From Defluviitaleaceae bacterium (GTDB lineage Bacteria > Bacillota > Clostridia > Lachnospirales > WRAA01), in contig WRAW01000020.1 of NCBI GenBank assembly GCA_009780015.1, forward strand, positions 1 to 34,687: DNA of 34,687 nt, written 5' to 3'. The notes under the pieces are model-generated. The model saw only the letters and a program-made list of their open reading frames with translations. It was not told the DNA's origin and did not search any database. The translations under genes were made by a program, and so were the position numbers. The stretch's first letter is position 1, and every line of letters starts with the position of its first letter. Shown here one piece after another: positions 15,902-23,685 of the stretch.

Positions 15902-17389
15902 GTGTTCAAGACCGTCTTCGCGAAGCAGTTCGCGTTCTATTTTACAATCCAGCTCTTTAGCTATATTCTGCTTGCTGTGGCGCTAAGCTATGTATTCAAC
16001 AGCTTTTTTATGACGCAGCAGACACATGTGAAGCAGGACAGCGCTCTGCGCGTCGCCGAGCTGTACTACGACGGTTTTACCGGAAGAAGGTCGCCTGAAG
16101 AGGTTAACCGGCTGCTTGATATAGAACTGTTTATACTGAGCGAGTATCAGGGGTTCAGCCTGATTATTATAGGCCCGGATCACGAAGTCTTCTATGTTTC
16201 GCCGGATATTGAGCAACACACCCAGAGCATTTCAGGCATATTTGGCAGTTTTGACTTCAGCGCGCTGGAGAGGGGTGAGCAGGTTGTAATTCGTGACAAC
16301 ATGGAGGGCATATTTTCGGAGCAAGTGTTGATGGTCGGCCAGCCCGTGCTTGTCGGCGACGCGCTGATGTGCTCTGTGTTTGTAAGTTCGACTATGCCGG
16401 ACTTGCAGCGTTCCGCCCGGGAAATAATCACAATTACCATTATAAGTCTAATGATATCCGGCTCGTTGTCGTTCATGCTGGTATTCCTGCTTTCGCGCAC
16501 CATGACGCGGCCTATACTCGAGATGAGCAAGACCGCCATGCTGATTTCCGGCGGCGACTTTGAAAAGAGGATTGACTACGCTTCCGTAGACGAGATAGGC
16601 CAGTTGGCCAAGAGCCTCAATGACATGGCCGAGTCTTTGCACCGGCAGGAGATGTCTCGGCGGCTGTTTATCGAAAATGTGTCGCATGACCTGCGCTCGC
16701 CGCTTACTTCTATCCGGGGCTTTTTGCAGGCTATTCTGGACGGTACTATACCGCCGGAGAAGCACGAGCACTATCTGAATGTAATCCGGGAGGAAACTGA
16801 GCGCCTCTCGAAGCTGACCCACGACATAATTGACCTCGAGAATATGAGCTCGCCGGAGATAACGCTTAACCGCACGCGCTTCGAGCTAAACGAGCTGATA
16901 CGCAAAATAGTGGTCATGTTCGAGGCCACGGCCAGGAACAAGAGGCTTGCCGTGTCGCTGGTATTCGCGGATGAAAGCAACATCGTATTTGCCGATCAGG
17001 AGAAGATATCACGTGTGCTGTACAACCTGATCGACAACGCTGTGAAGTTTTGCGCCGATGGCGGCAATGTGGAAATATCCACCGGCAAGAAGGACAAGAA
17101 GGTCATCATATCTGTAAAAGATGACGGCAAGGGCATTCCAAAGGAACTTCAAAAACAAGTATTCGAGCGCTTCTTCAAGGTTGACCCGTCACGCGGCGAA
17201 GACCGCAAGGGCAGCGGCCTAGGCCTATCAATTGTAAGCGCGTTCCTGCGCGCCCACAACGAAGTCGCCGGCCTTCGCTCCGGGGAGGGAGAGGGCAGCG
17301 TATTCACCTTTGAGCTACCGCTGGCCGCCAAGGAGAAGGAAAAGAAGGATAAAGACAAGGACAAGGACAAACAACCTGAAGCGGAGTAA
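15902..17389 (+). CDS. Sensor histidine kinase with HAMP domain and charged C-terminal tail
   Basis: Protein of 495 residues: membrane helix 10-34, an extracellular sensor region of about 140 residues (35-174), second helix about 175-197, HAMP (198-250), HisKA with H262 in FIENVSHDLRSPLTSI, and HATPase with N-box NLIDNAVKF (N379), G1 DDGKGIP, F-box FERFFKVD and G2 GSGLGLSIV. The usual HGG near the end is replaced by HNEVAG. The last 20 residues are a lysine/aspartate repeat (KDKDKDKDK), uncommon for kinases. GTG 15902 is the start, with AAGGTGAG upstream. It is the likely partner of the regulator at 14425. Confidence 0.93.
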   Translation: MFKTVFAKQFAFYFTIQLFSYILLAVALSYVFNSFFMTQQTHVKQDSALRVAELYYDGFTGRRSPEEVNRLLDIELFILSEYQGFSLIIIGPDHEVFYVSPDIEQHTQSISGIFGSFDFSALERGEQVVIRDNMEGIFSEQVLMVGQPVLVGDALMCSVFVSSTMPDLQRSAREIITITIISLMISGSLSFMLVFLLSRTMTRPILEMSKTAMLISGGDFEKRIDYASVDEIGQLAKSLNDMAESLHRQEMSRRLFIENVSHDLRSPLTSIRGFLQAILDGTIPPEKHEHYLNVIREETERLSKLTHDIIDLENMSSPEITLNRTRFELNELIRKIVVMFEATARNKRLAVSLVFADESNIVFADQEKISRVLYNLIDNAVKFCADGGNVEISTGKKDKKVIISVKDDGKGIPKELQKQVFERFFKVDPSRGEDRKGSGLGLSIVSAFLRAHNEVAGLRSGEGEGSVFTFELPLAAKEKEKKDKDKDKDKQPEAE

Positions 17390-17411
17390 AACTAGCCTAG
17401 GAGGAACTGAA

Positions 17412-18095
17412 GTGAAAGGCAGAATCAAGGAAATAAAAGGATTTGCAATTGGTGTGCTCTTTACGGTCTTGATTTCCGGTACAATTGTTATTGCAAGCCC
17501 TGTGGCGCAGGAAATTGTCTTCGGCGTATCCGTAAGCTTTAACGGTCAGCCTGTAGATTTCGAGGAAGATATGCGCCCCTTCACGATTGACGGAAGAACA
17601 TTTCTGCCTGTAAGGGCGATTGCGGAGATGTTCATGGCGGAAGTAGATTTTGACGAAGAGACAAACACGGTTCTGATAAGATTTGACCGCTTCACAATGC
17701 CGGCACATCCCAATGCTCAAGCATCCCCGCAGCATTTCCATACCGTACAACCCGGCCATACCCTCGTCGACATAGCCCAAATATTCTTCCCCGACGACCC
17801 CGATGGGTGGTTGCGTATAGCCGAGGCAAATAACCTGACTCCGCCTTACAGCGTCCTGCCCGGCCATACTCTGATTATACCTGATCTGGACTCAGACGTC
17901 GCTCGACCGTATCCTAACCTCTTTCCAACGGCTCCTGAACGCACACATACCGTCCAGCCCGGCCAGACCATCGCCGGTATCGCCCAAATGTACTTCCCCG
18001 ACGACCACGACGGATGGCTGCGTATAGCCGAAGCGAATAATCTAAGCCAGCCTTACAGTATTCAGGTCGGCCAAGTCCTTACAATACCGGATTAA
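17412..18095 (+). CDS. Exported stalk-domain protein with two LysM repeats
   Basis: Protein of 227 residues. Residues 9-30 form a signal peptide or membrane anchor (GFAIGVLFTVLISGTIVIASP). Residues 36-92 form a copper-amine-oxidase-N-like stalk domain (VSFNGQPVDFEEDMRPFTIDGRTFLPVRAIAE). Two LysM modules follow, 108-157 (HTVQPGHTLVDIAQ) and 178-226 (HTVQPGQTIAGIAQ). Both contain a near-identical WLRIAEANNL stretch, so the second is a recent duplication. LysM binds peptidoglycan, placing the protein at the cell wall. GTG 17412 has AGGAGG just upstream; the open frame before it overlaps the kinase gene. It is 22 nt after the kinase stop and is the fourth gene of the signalling operon. Confidence 0.88.
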   Translation: MKGRIKEIKGFAIGVLFTVLISGTIVIASPVAQEIVFGVSVSFNGQPVDFEEDMRPFTIDGRTFLPVRAIAEMFMAEVDFDEETNTVLIRFDRFTMPAHPNAQASPQHFHTVQPGHTLVDIAQIFFPDDPDGWLRIAEANNLTPPYSVLPGHTLIIPDLDSDVARPYPNLFPTAPERTHTVQPGQTIAGIAQMYFPDDHDGWLRIAEANNLSQPYSIQVGQVLTIPD

Positions 18096-18135
18096 TATTT
18101 TCAACTTATTAACATAAAGAAGGAGATTTGATGTT

Positions 18136-19287
18136 ATGGAGTCAAAGAAAATGGTAATGATCCCGGGGCCGACACCGGTGGTAGAGTCTGTTCGTATGCA
18201 GATGGGGCGCGAGATACAGGCTTTTGGCGATCCAAGATTTGTCAAGGATTTTAAAGGGCTTATTGACGACTTGGGCGAAATGATGGACTGCGACGGAAAG
18301 ACGTTCGTCGTCGCCGGAACGGGCACGCTTGCTATGGAAATGGCGATTGCCAACACGACCAAGAGGGGCGACAGGGTTCTGGTTGTCAGCCACGGCTTCT
18401 TTGGCGACAGGTTTATAGACATATGCAATGCAAAGGGTCTGGAAACGGACACTCTGCAGTCCGAGTGGGGCAAGACCGTACCCGCAGCCGATATAGAAGC
18501 GGCGCTGAACAGCAAGGATTATGCCGTAATTACGGTAAGTCATGTGGACACGTCGACAGGAGTAGCGGCCGACCTGCGCGCAATCGGCGAGATGATAAAG
18601 AAGTTCCCGAAAACCCTATTCATTGTGGACGGCGTATGCTCAACCGCGGGACATTACGAGAACATGCCCGAGATGAACATAGACATCCTGTTCACAGGCA
18701 GCCAGAAGGCGTTTGGCGTATGCCCCGGACTTTTTGTGCTGTGGGCGAACCAGAAGGTTCTTGAGCGCAGAAAGTCCCTGGGTACAATCCCCGAGTACTA
18801 CATAGACATGGAAAGATGGATGCCTGTCATGGACGACCCGGTTAAATACTTCGCTACGCCCGCTATAAACCTGATATGGGCTCTCAAGGAATCGGTACGC
18901 CTCATCGAGGCGGAAGGCGGTATAAAGGCTCGGTATGAAAGGCATCTCAGGCACGCCCGCGCAATTCAGAGCGCGCTTGAGGCCATCGGCTTGACCGTAC
19001 TGGCCGATAAGGGCTGCCGCGCCGTCACTCTTTCCAACGCGCTTTACCCGGACGGGGTAGTCGATCTGGAGTTCCGGAAGGCCATCATCGAGGAAGGCAT
19101 AATAGTGGCCGGCGGACTGGGGCCTTATGCCGGTAAGATGTTCCGTATGGGGCATATGGGTAACATAGATGCAAACGATATTTCTGCGGCCCTATCCAGC
19201 GTCGAACGCGCCCTGCACCGCGCCGGCAAGCTTGAAAAACTTGGAGCCGCCGTCGGAACATATCTGACGGAAATAGCCGCCAGATAG
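18136..19287 (+). CDS. Class V aminotransferase (alanine-glyoxylate / serine-pyruvate type)
   Basis: PLP enzyme of 383 residues. N-terminal MIPGPTPV with GAGT-like GTGTLAMEMA (61-70) for the phosphate of PLP, the PLP-contacting aspartate in LFIVDGVCS (D165), and the Schiff-base lysine K191 in FTGSQKAFG. The C-terminus has FRMGHMGNI, the substrate-carboxylate arginine motif. This is the alanine-glyoxylate/serine-pyruvate family, active in glycine, serine and glyoxylate metabolism, and also includes purine-catabolic PucG; the exact substrate is unresolved. AAGGAGA lies 9 nt before ATG 18136. Repeat copy 2 follows it. Confidence 0.9.
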   Translation: MESKKMVMIPGPTPVVESVRMQMGREIQAFGDPRFVKDFKGLIDDLGEMMDCDGKTFVVAGTGTLAMEMAIANTTKRGDRVLVVSHGFFGDRFIDICNAKGLETDTLQSEWGKTVPAADIEAALNSKDYAVITVSHVDTSTGVAADLRAIGEMIKKFPKTLFIVDGVCSTAGHYENMPEMNIDILFTGSQKAFGVCPGLFVLWANQKVLERRKSLGTIPEYYIDMERWMPVMDDPVKYFATPAINLIWALKESVRLIEAEGGIKARYERHLRHARAIQSALEAIGLTVLADKGCRAVTLSNALYPDGVVDLEFRKAIIEEGIIVAGGLGPYAGKMFRMGHMGNIDANDISAALSSVERALHRAGKLEKLGAAVGTYLTEIAAR

Positions 19288-19350
19288 CCTCTGTTGTTCA
19301 GATTTCTCTTGAAAAGCGACTGAAACTTTGATATGATGGAACAGGTTCTT

Positions 19351-19516
19351 AGAACCTGTCTTCATAGGATGTGAACGGTATCTTGTCGGTCAATTTTCCG
19401 TCACTCGTCGTCGGTTCCTTCTAGCGTACCACTGCGGGTACGCGTCGTCGTCACCTCCTCGATTGGCGAAAAATCGTCTCGCCAAGCTACTATTCCCACC
19501 TATGAATACAGGTTCT
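19351..19516 (+). repeat. Modular palindromic repeat, copy 2 (166 bp, short form)
   Basis: Same ends as copy 1: AGAACCTGTCTTCATAGG at left and CCTATGAATACAGGTTCT at right. Inside are the GCGTACC/GGTACGC hairpin (19424-19443) and the TTGGCGA/TCGCCAA hairpin (19463-19485), with the same CGTCACCTCCT linker before the latter. The CCCC..AAGCC hairpin is missing. The 9 bp just left of the element are an inverted copy of its own end, making a 19-bp palindrome (19341-19359). The rest of the 264-bp gap, 19288-19340, holds nothing recognisable. Confidence 0.85.
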
Positions 19517-19551
19517 TAGATTGAATTTAGAAAAATTAGGAGGATACAGAG

Positions 19552-20718
19552 ATGTTAGAGCAACTCACCGAACTGCACCCGCAGATGATAGAGATCCGCA
19601 GGCATTTTCACATGAATCCCGAGCTTTCATTCAAAGAGGAAAAGACACCGGCTCATATTGCCGAATATCTTGAGAAGCTTGGCAATGTCGAGGTCAGGCG
19701 AAATGTCGGCGGCAGGGGCGTAGTGGGGATCATTAAGGGTAAGAATCCGGGTAAGACCGTGGCGCTGCGCGCCGATTTCGACGCGCTGGAATTGCAGGAC
19801 GAGAAGGATGTTCCCTACAAGTCGCAGGTTCCGGGGGTAATGCACGCTTGCGCCCACGACGGCCATGCCGCGGCGCTTATGGGGGTCGCGAACGTCTTGT
19901 CGAAAAACACCGATTCGTTTGACGGCGAAGTGCGCCTGATATTCCAGCACGCCGAAGAGAGCGCTCCCGGCGGGGCTATCGCCATGATAGAGGACGGCTG
20001 CCTTGACGGTGTGGACGCGATATTTGGCACGCACATCACTTCGAGAATGCCTGTGGGCATATATGGATACCGCAGCGGATACCTCATGGCAAGTGCCGAC
20101 AAGTTCATAATCAACATACAGGGCAAGGGCGGGCACGGAGCCGCGCCTCATGAAACCGTCGACGCAATTGTTGTCGCCGCCAACCTGATACTAAACCTTC
20201 AGACTATTGTCAGCCGCCGCGTCAACCCGATGGCGCAGGCAGTTATCAGCGTCGGCAAAGTGGAGGCAGGCGGCGCGTTCAACGTAATCGCCGACACCGC
20301 CAAGGTCATGGGCACTGTACGCACCTTTGACACGGCTGTTCAGGACGTGATTATAGAGAATATGGAAATGGTAGTGAAGGGTTGCTGTGACGCCGCCGGC
20401 GCTACATACACTCTTTCATACGAAAAGGGATACCCTGCGGTAAAGAACCACAAGGCCGAAACCGAAATGGCGGCGGAGAGCCTGGCGAAGATCGCCGGCA
20501 AGCAGTCTCTTGTCGAGCTTGAGCCGCTGATGGGCGGCGAGGACTTCTCCTACTATCTTGAGAAAGTTCCCGGCAGCTTCTTGTACGCGGGCGGCGGCAA
20601 CGCTGAAAAGGGCATTAACCACCCGCACCATCATCCCAAGTTTGATATTGACGAAGATTCGCTACTTTTCTCCAGCAAAGGAATGTTGGCGATAGCTCTC
20701 GATTTTCTGAGAGCGTAG
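19552..20718 (+). CDS. M20 family amidohydrolase / metallopeptidase
   Basis: Protein of 388 residues of the M20D type (N-acyl-amino-acid or hippurate hydrolase-like). Motifs: RRHFHMNPEL near the N-terminus, ALRADFDALEL, the metal-binding HACAHDGH (C100, H102), HAEE (E135, E136), GTH (H161), the lid-domain motif GKGGHGAAPH, MGGEDFSYY, and the C-terminal HPHHHPKFDID. These support a two-metal hydrolase cleaving an N-acyl or amide bond, cytosolic as no signal peptide is seen. AGGAGG lies shortly before the ATG. A terminator follows at 20740. Substrate not predictable from sequence. Confidence 0.92.
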   Translation: MLEQLTELHPQMIEIRRHFHMNPELSFKEEKTPAHIAEYLEKLGNVEVRRNVGGRGVVGIIKGKNPGKTVALRADFDALELQDEKDVPYKSQVPGVMHACAHDGHAAALMGVANVLSKNTDSFDGEVRLIFQHAEESAPGGAIAMIEDGCLDGVDAIFGTHITSRMPVGIYGYRSGYLMASADKFIINIQGKGGHGAAPHETVDAIVVAANLILNLQTIVSRRVNPMAQAVISVGKVEAGGAFNVIADTAKVMGTVRTFDTAVQDVIIENMEMVVKGCCDAAGATYTLSYEKGYPAVKNHKAETEMAAESLAKIAGKQSLVELEPLMGGEDFSYYLEKVPGSFLYAGGGNAEKGINHPHHHPKFDIDEDSLLFSSKGMLAIALDFLRA

Positions 20719-20739
20719 AGTTTCCAGAAGCAGCGTTTC

Positions 20740-20764
20740 ACCGCTCCGTATGGAGCGGTTTTTG
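20740..20764 (+). terminator. Rho-independent terminator after the M20 gene
   Basis: ACCGCTCC (20740-20747) pairs with GGAGCGGT (20752-20759) around GTAT, followed by five Ts. It ends only 15 nt before the sigma-factor start at 20780, so it also lies directly in front of that gene. Confidence 0.88.
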
Positions 20765-20779
20765 TCTGGAGGTGTGTGC

Positions 20780-21433
20780 GTGTACCAGCTTGATCGGGGT
20801 GAGAGCCAGCCCCTTCTTGACCGGGGAGAGGGTCAGCCCCTTCTTGGCGACGCCGAATTTGAAAAGGCCGTGCGCGGAGACGTGGCGGCGTTTGAGACGA
20901 TTGTAGTTTTTTACGAAAGGCTTGTGTTTAACATTGCGCTTAGGATGCTTGGAAGTGTTGAGGATGCGTCCGATATCACTCAGGAAAGTTTTGTCAAGTT
21001 GTTTAAGAACATAAAGTCGCTTAACGACGCCAAACATATCAAGAGCTGGCTGTGCCGCGTCGCGCATAATCTCTGCGTGGATGAGCTTCGAAAGCGCAAG
21101 AACAGGCCGTCCAAGAGCCTGGACGATATCCGTGAGCTTGAGGACAGCGTAGTCAGCCAGCAATTTCAAGACGACGCGCCAGGCCCCGAGGAGTCGCTTA
21201 TGCTCCAGGAAGACCTCGAGGACCTTGAGCGCGCGGTCGATCAGCTTTCGGACGAATTTAAGGTTATGATAGTATTGAGGGACATACAGGGGCTTAGCTA
21301 TCAGGAAATATCCGAAATAACCGGGCTCGAAATGGGAACGGTAAAGTCGCGCCTGTGCCGCGCCCGCGTTCGGCTTAGACAATTATTTTTGCGGGAACAA
21401 AGTGAGCTTCAAATCGTTAAGTCAGATAAATGA
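20780..21433 (+). CDS. ECF-type RNA polymerase sigma factor
   Basis: Protein of 217 residues. Sigma region 2 (about 27-110) contains FYERLVFNIALRMLG, the ITQESFVKLFKNI core and IKSWLCRVAHNLCVDELRKRK. Region 4 (about 155-205) contains LSDEFKVMIVLRDIQGLSYQEISEITGLEMGTVKSRLCRARVRLRQ, a helix-turn-helix for the -35 element. There is no region 3, as in ECF factors (SigW/RpoE type). GTG 20780 has GGAGGT 6 nt upstream; an ATG at 20750 lies inside the terminator hairpin and is rejected. The N-terminus carries a tandem duplication, DRGESQPLL then DRGEGQPLL. It is followed by the anti-sigma-like DUF4349 gene, its probable regulator. Confidence 0.93.
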   Translation: MYQLDRGESQPLLDRGEGQPLLGDAEFEKAVRGDVAAFETIVVFYERLVFNIALRMLGSVEDASDITQESFVKLFKNIKSLNDAKHIKSWLCRVAHNLCVDELRKRKNRPSKSLDDIRELEDSVVSQQFQDDAPGPEESLMLQEDLEDLERAVDQLSDEFKVMIVLRDIQGLSYQEISEITGLEMGTVKSRLCRARVRLRQLFLREQSELQIVKSDK

Positions 21434-21468
21434 TGCTTTGATAAGTGCGTTAGGGTGGGTGTGTTTCG

Positions 21469-22749
21469 TTGAAAGAATACGAACAAATGTCGCTTTATTA
21501 CGACGGCGAGCTTTCGGGCGAGGAGCTTGAAGACTTTGAAAAGCGTCTTCAAGACCCTGAGTTTGCGCGAAGATACGCGAAATTTGCGCAGACCTTGGTG
21601 AATATCGCGGACATCCCGCTTGCGGAGCCGCCTGCGGCTCTTCGCGAGGGAATTATGGCTCGTGTTCGCGAAGAGGCGCGGCCCGTCGAACTGTTTGGCG
21701 AAACCGTGGAGAAGGAGCGATCAAGACGCCGGGGATTTCGTTTTCAGGCGCCGCGGAGCTTTCGCCCGTACTTTGGCGCGGCTGCTGCCGTTGTGGCGTG
21801 CGTGTTCGTGATAGGCGGGATATTCAGCCTGTTTGGTACGCTTGAGAGCGATGTCGCGCCGACTCCGCTTGCGTTTGGCGACTCGGCCCCGATTCCGGCG
21901 GCGGGAGAAGCCGAGGCGTTCGACACACAAACGCGGCTTGGGGGTCAGGTTCCATATGTAGCGTCGCCGGAGACGGCAGCGCGTCAATGGGACGCAATGT
22001 CGCTTCCGCCGGACATTACGGCCGAAGACCGCATAGTGAGGTCGGCTGAAATAACGCTCGAGGTAGGAAATCTGGACGAAGCCGTGCGGTTTATCAACAC
22101 TCTGTCCGGGTATAACGAGAGTGTGAACATCAATCACTACAACATAGGCAGGGAAGTCGGTTTTGCCTGGAGTGCGCCGCGCAGCAGCGCGCACATCGTC
22201 AGGAGGGTTCCTCTTGACCTGTTTAACGGACATATCACAACTTTGAGAGAATTGGGCCGGATCGTGTCCGAAAGTGAGAATACCCACAGCGTAAGTACAT
22301 CTCTGCATAACGCGCAAGCCCGCAGGGACGCGCTTAGCAATGAGATAGGGCGTCTTCTGGGATACCTTGAGCAAGCCGACTCGGTAGGCGACATGACCTT
22401 GATTAGCGCGCGTATTGGTATCGTAGAGCAAGAGATTTTGGACGCTCAGGGTCAGATAGCTCACTTTGAAAACTCGGTCGGTATGCCCGTCGTCCGCATA
22501 ACGGCTCTGGAAGTGTGGGAGGACGTTCAGGACTACGGCCCTACGGGGTTTTGGGAAGATATACGCGTGAGCTTTGCAGGTTCCTTAGAGCTTACCGGAG
22601 CGGTGCTGAGCGGAATAGGGGTGCTGATTGCGGGGCTTGTGCTGCCGGCGTTATTCGTACTGGTTTTGGCATTGGTAAGCCGCCGTGTGTTTAGGCGGCT
22701 TGCACATCCGAACAAGTCGTCGAAAGGGGAAGATGTCGATGAAGTTTAG
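21469..22749 (+). CDS. Transmembrane anti-sigma-like protein with DUF4349 domain
   Basis: Protein of 426 residues. The N-terminal 60 residues (MSLYYDGELSGEELEDFEKRLQDPEFARRYAKF) resemble the cytoplasmic anti-sigma domain beside ECF genes, but the zinc-binding His/Cys residues of the ZAS type are absent. A membrane helix follows (about 101-123), then a Pro/Ala-rich linker and an extracellular DUF4349 domain (about 185-400: EDRIVRSAEITLEVGNLDEAVRFI, a coiled coil with ARIGIVEQEILDAQGQI) ending in another membrane helix (about 375-405). The start is TTG 21469 (an alternative is ATG 21487), with a weak GGGTGGG upstream. It likely holds the sigma factor at the membrane until a signal arrives. Confidence 0.82.
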   Translation: MKEYEQMSLYYDGELSGEELEDFEKRLQDPEFARRYAKFAQTLVNIADIPLAEPPAALREGIMARVREEARPVELFGETVEKERSRRRGFRFQAPRSFRPYFGAAAAVVACVFVIGGIFSLFGTLESDVAPTPLAFGDSAPIPAAGEAEAFDTQTRLGGQVPYVASPETAARQWDAMSLPPDITAEDRIVRSAEITLEVGNLDEAVRFINTLSGYNESVNINHYNIGREVGFAWSAPRSSAHIVRRVPLDLFNGHITTLRELGRIVSESENTHSVSTSLHNAQARRDALSNEIGRLLGYLEQADSVGDMTLISARIGIVEQEILDAQGQIAHFENSVGMPVVRITALEVWEDVQDYGPTGFWEDIRVSFAGSLELTGAVLSGIGVLIAGLVLPALFVLVLALVSRRVFRRLAHPNKSSKGEDVDEV

Positions 22750-23656
22750 ATTTTTTGCTGCTGCCTTATCTGCGACGCTTGTTTTGTCGGCCTGCGCCGC
22801 GCCGCATCAAACGCTTCCCGCGCCTGCTCCGGCTGCAGGGAATCAGGTGTTTTCCGCGACGGAAGCTGATGGTGTGTTTACATCCTGGGCGGGAGATTTC
22901 GTAGAAGTTCAATACGGGTATGCTCTTGGAGCTGCGGCCGCGGAGATGGTGATGCCGCAGGAACAGCGCCGCATAGCCACGATTGCCAGTATTGACATGC
23001 GTGTCGACTATTTCGACGGTGCTGTAACCGCCATACGTGAATTGGTCTGGCTCAAGGGCGGGTTTGTGGAACGCGCGGATACCTTTATGCGGGGCGGGTT
23101 AGGGAGCGATAATTTCAGTGCGACGCTAAGAGTTCCGGCGGAAGGCTATGACAGCTTTGTTGAAGAGCTTGGACAGCTTGGTGAGATAACCTTTATGAGC
23201 GAAGCGACCGAAGATCACTCGGCGGCCTTTTTCGACGCAAGCATCAGACTCTCGACGCGAACTATAGAGGAAGAGCGAATCCTCGCTCTGCTGGAACGGG
23301 CTCAGGAGGCCGGCGAGGTTAGCGAGATACTGGAACTCGAACACCTGCTGAGAAACGTGCGCCTTGAAATAGAGGGTCTGACGCGCCAAATTGACCACAT
23401 TGACAGGCTGGTGGCATTCCATACGATACACTTGAGCCTATTTGAGGCGTCCGACGACCACATCGCAGTGGTAATGAGCTTTGCCGAAAGATCGGGGAGG
23501 GCGTTTAGGCAGTCAGTTGACCACATAATGACATTCAGCCGAGGCGTTGTACTTTTTGTAGTTGCGGCGATAGCGCCTGTCACCGTGCTTATGGTTTTCG
23601 GATTGGTGGCCCTTGTCGCCGTTCGCAGGATCGGAAAGTTTCGAGCCGGGCGTTAA
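22739..23656 (+). CDS. DUF4349 lipoprotein
   Basis: Protein of 305 residues. Lipoprotein signal with lipobox LSAC (C19), an Ala/Pro linker, a DUF4349 domain (RRIATIASIDMRVDYFDGAVTAIRELVWLKGGFVERAD ... FSATLRVPAEGYDSFVEELGQLG), a coiled coil (about 180-225), and a C-terminal membrane helix (about 265-295). It is a paralogue of the extracellular part of the preceding gene, so the two may interact. ATG 22739 is preferred over 22733 from the spacing to AAAGGGG; either way it overlaps the upstream stop by about 11-17 bp, so the genes are coupled. Function in the family is unknown. Confidence 0.84.
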   Translation: MKFRFFAAALSATLVLSACAAPHQTLPAPAPAAGNQVFSATEADGVFTSWAGDFVEVQYGYALGAAAAEMVMPQEQRRIATIASIDMRVDYFDGAVTAIRELVWLKGGFVERADTFMRGGLGSDNFSATLRVPAEGYDSFVEELGQLGEITFMSEATEDHSAAFFDASIRLSTRTIEEERILALLERAQEAGEVSEILELEHLLRNVRLEIEGLTRQIDHIDRLVAFHTIHLSLFEASDDHIAVVMSFAERSGRAFRQSVDHIMTFSRGVVLFVVAAIAPVTVLMVFGLVALVAVRRIGKFRAGR

Positions 23657-23669
23657 ACTTGCAAGTTTA
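23654..23669. promoter_or_regulatory. 16-bp perfect palindrome before the SDR gene
   Basis: TAAACTTGCAAGTTTA is a perfect 16-bp inverted repeat. It includes the stop codon of the DUF4349 lipoprotein gene and ends a few bases before the SDR ribosome binding site (TGAGGTAA). It has the size of a dimeric repressor operator. No regulator for it is seen in the window. Confidence 0.4.
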
Positions 23670-23685
23670 CACATGAGGTAATGTT

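Noticed and set aside
17335-17375. Low-complexity AAGGACAAGGAC tract as a separate repeat element
   Set aside because: It is in frame and encodes the KDKDKD tail of the sensor kinase.
17700-18090. Tandem DNA repeat
   Set aside because: The repetition is explained by the two LysM modules of the coding sequence.
20750-20779. ATG 20750 as sigma-factor start
   Set aside because: It lies inside the loop and stem of the terminator and lacks a ribosome binding site, whereas GTG 20780 has GGAGGT at 6 nt.
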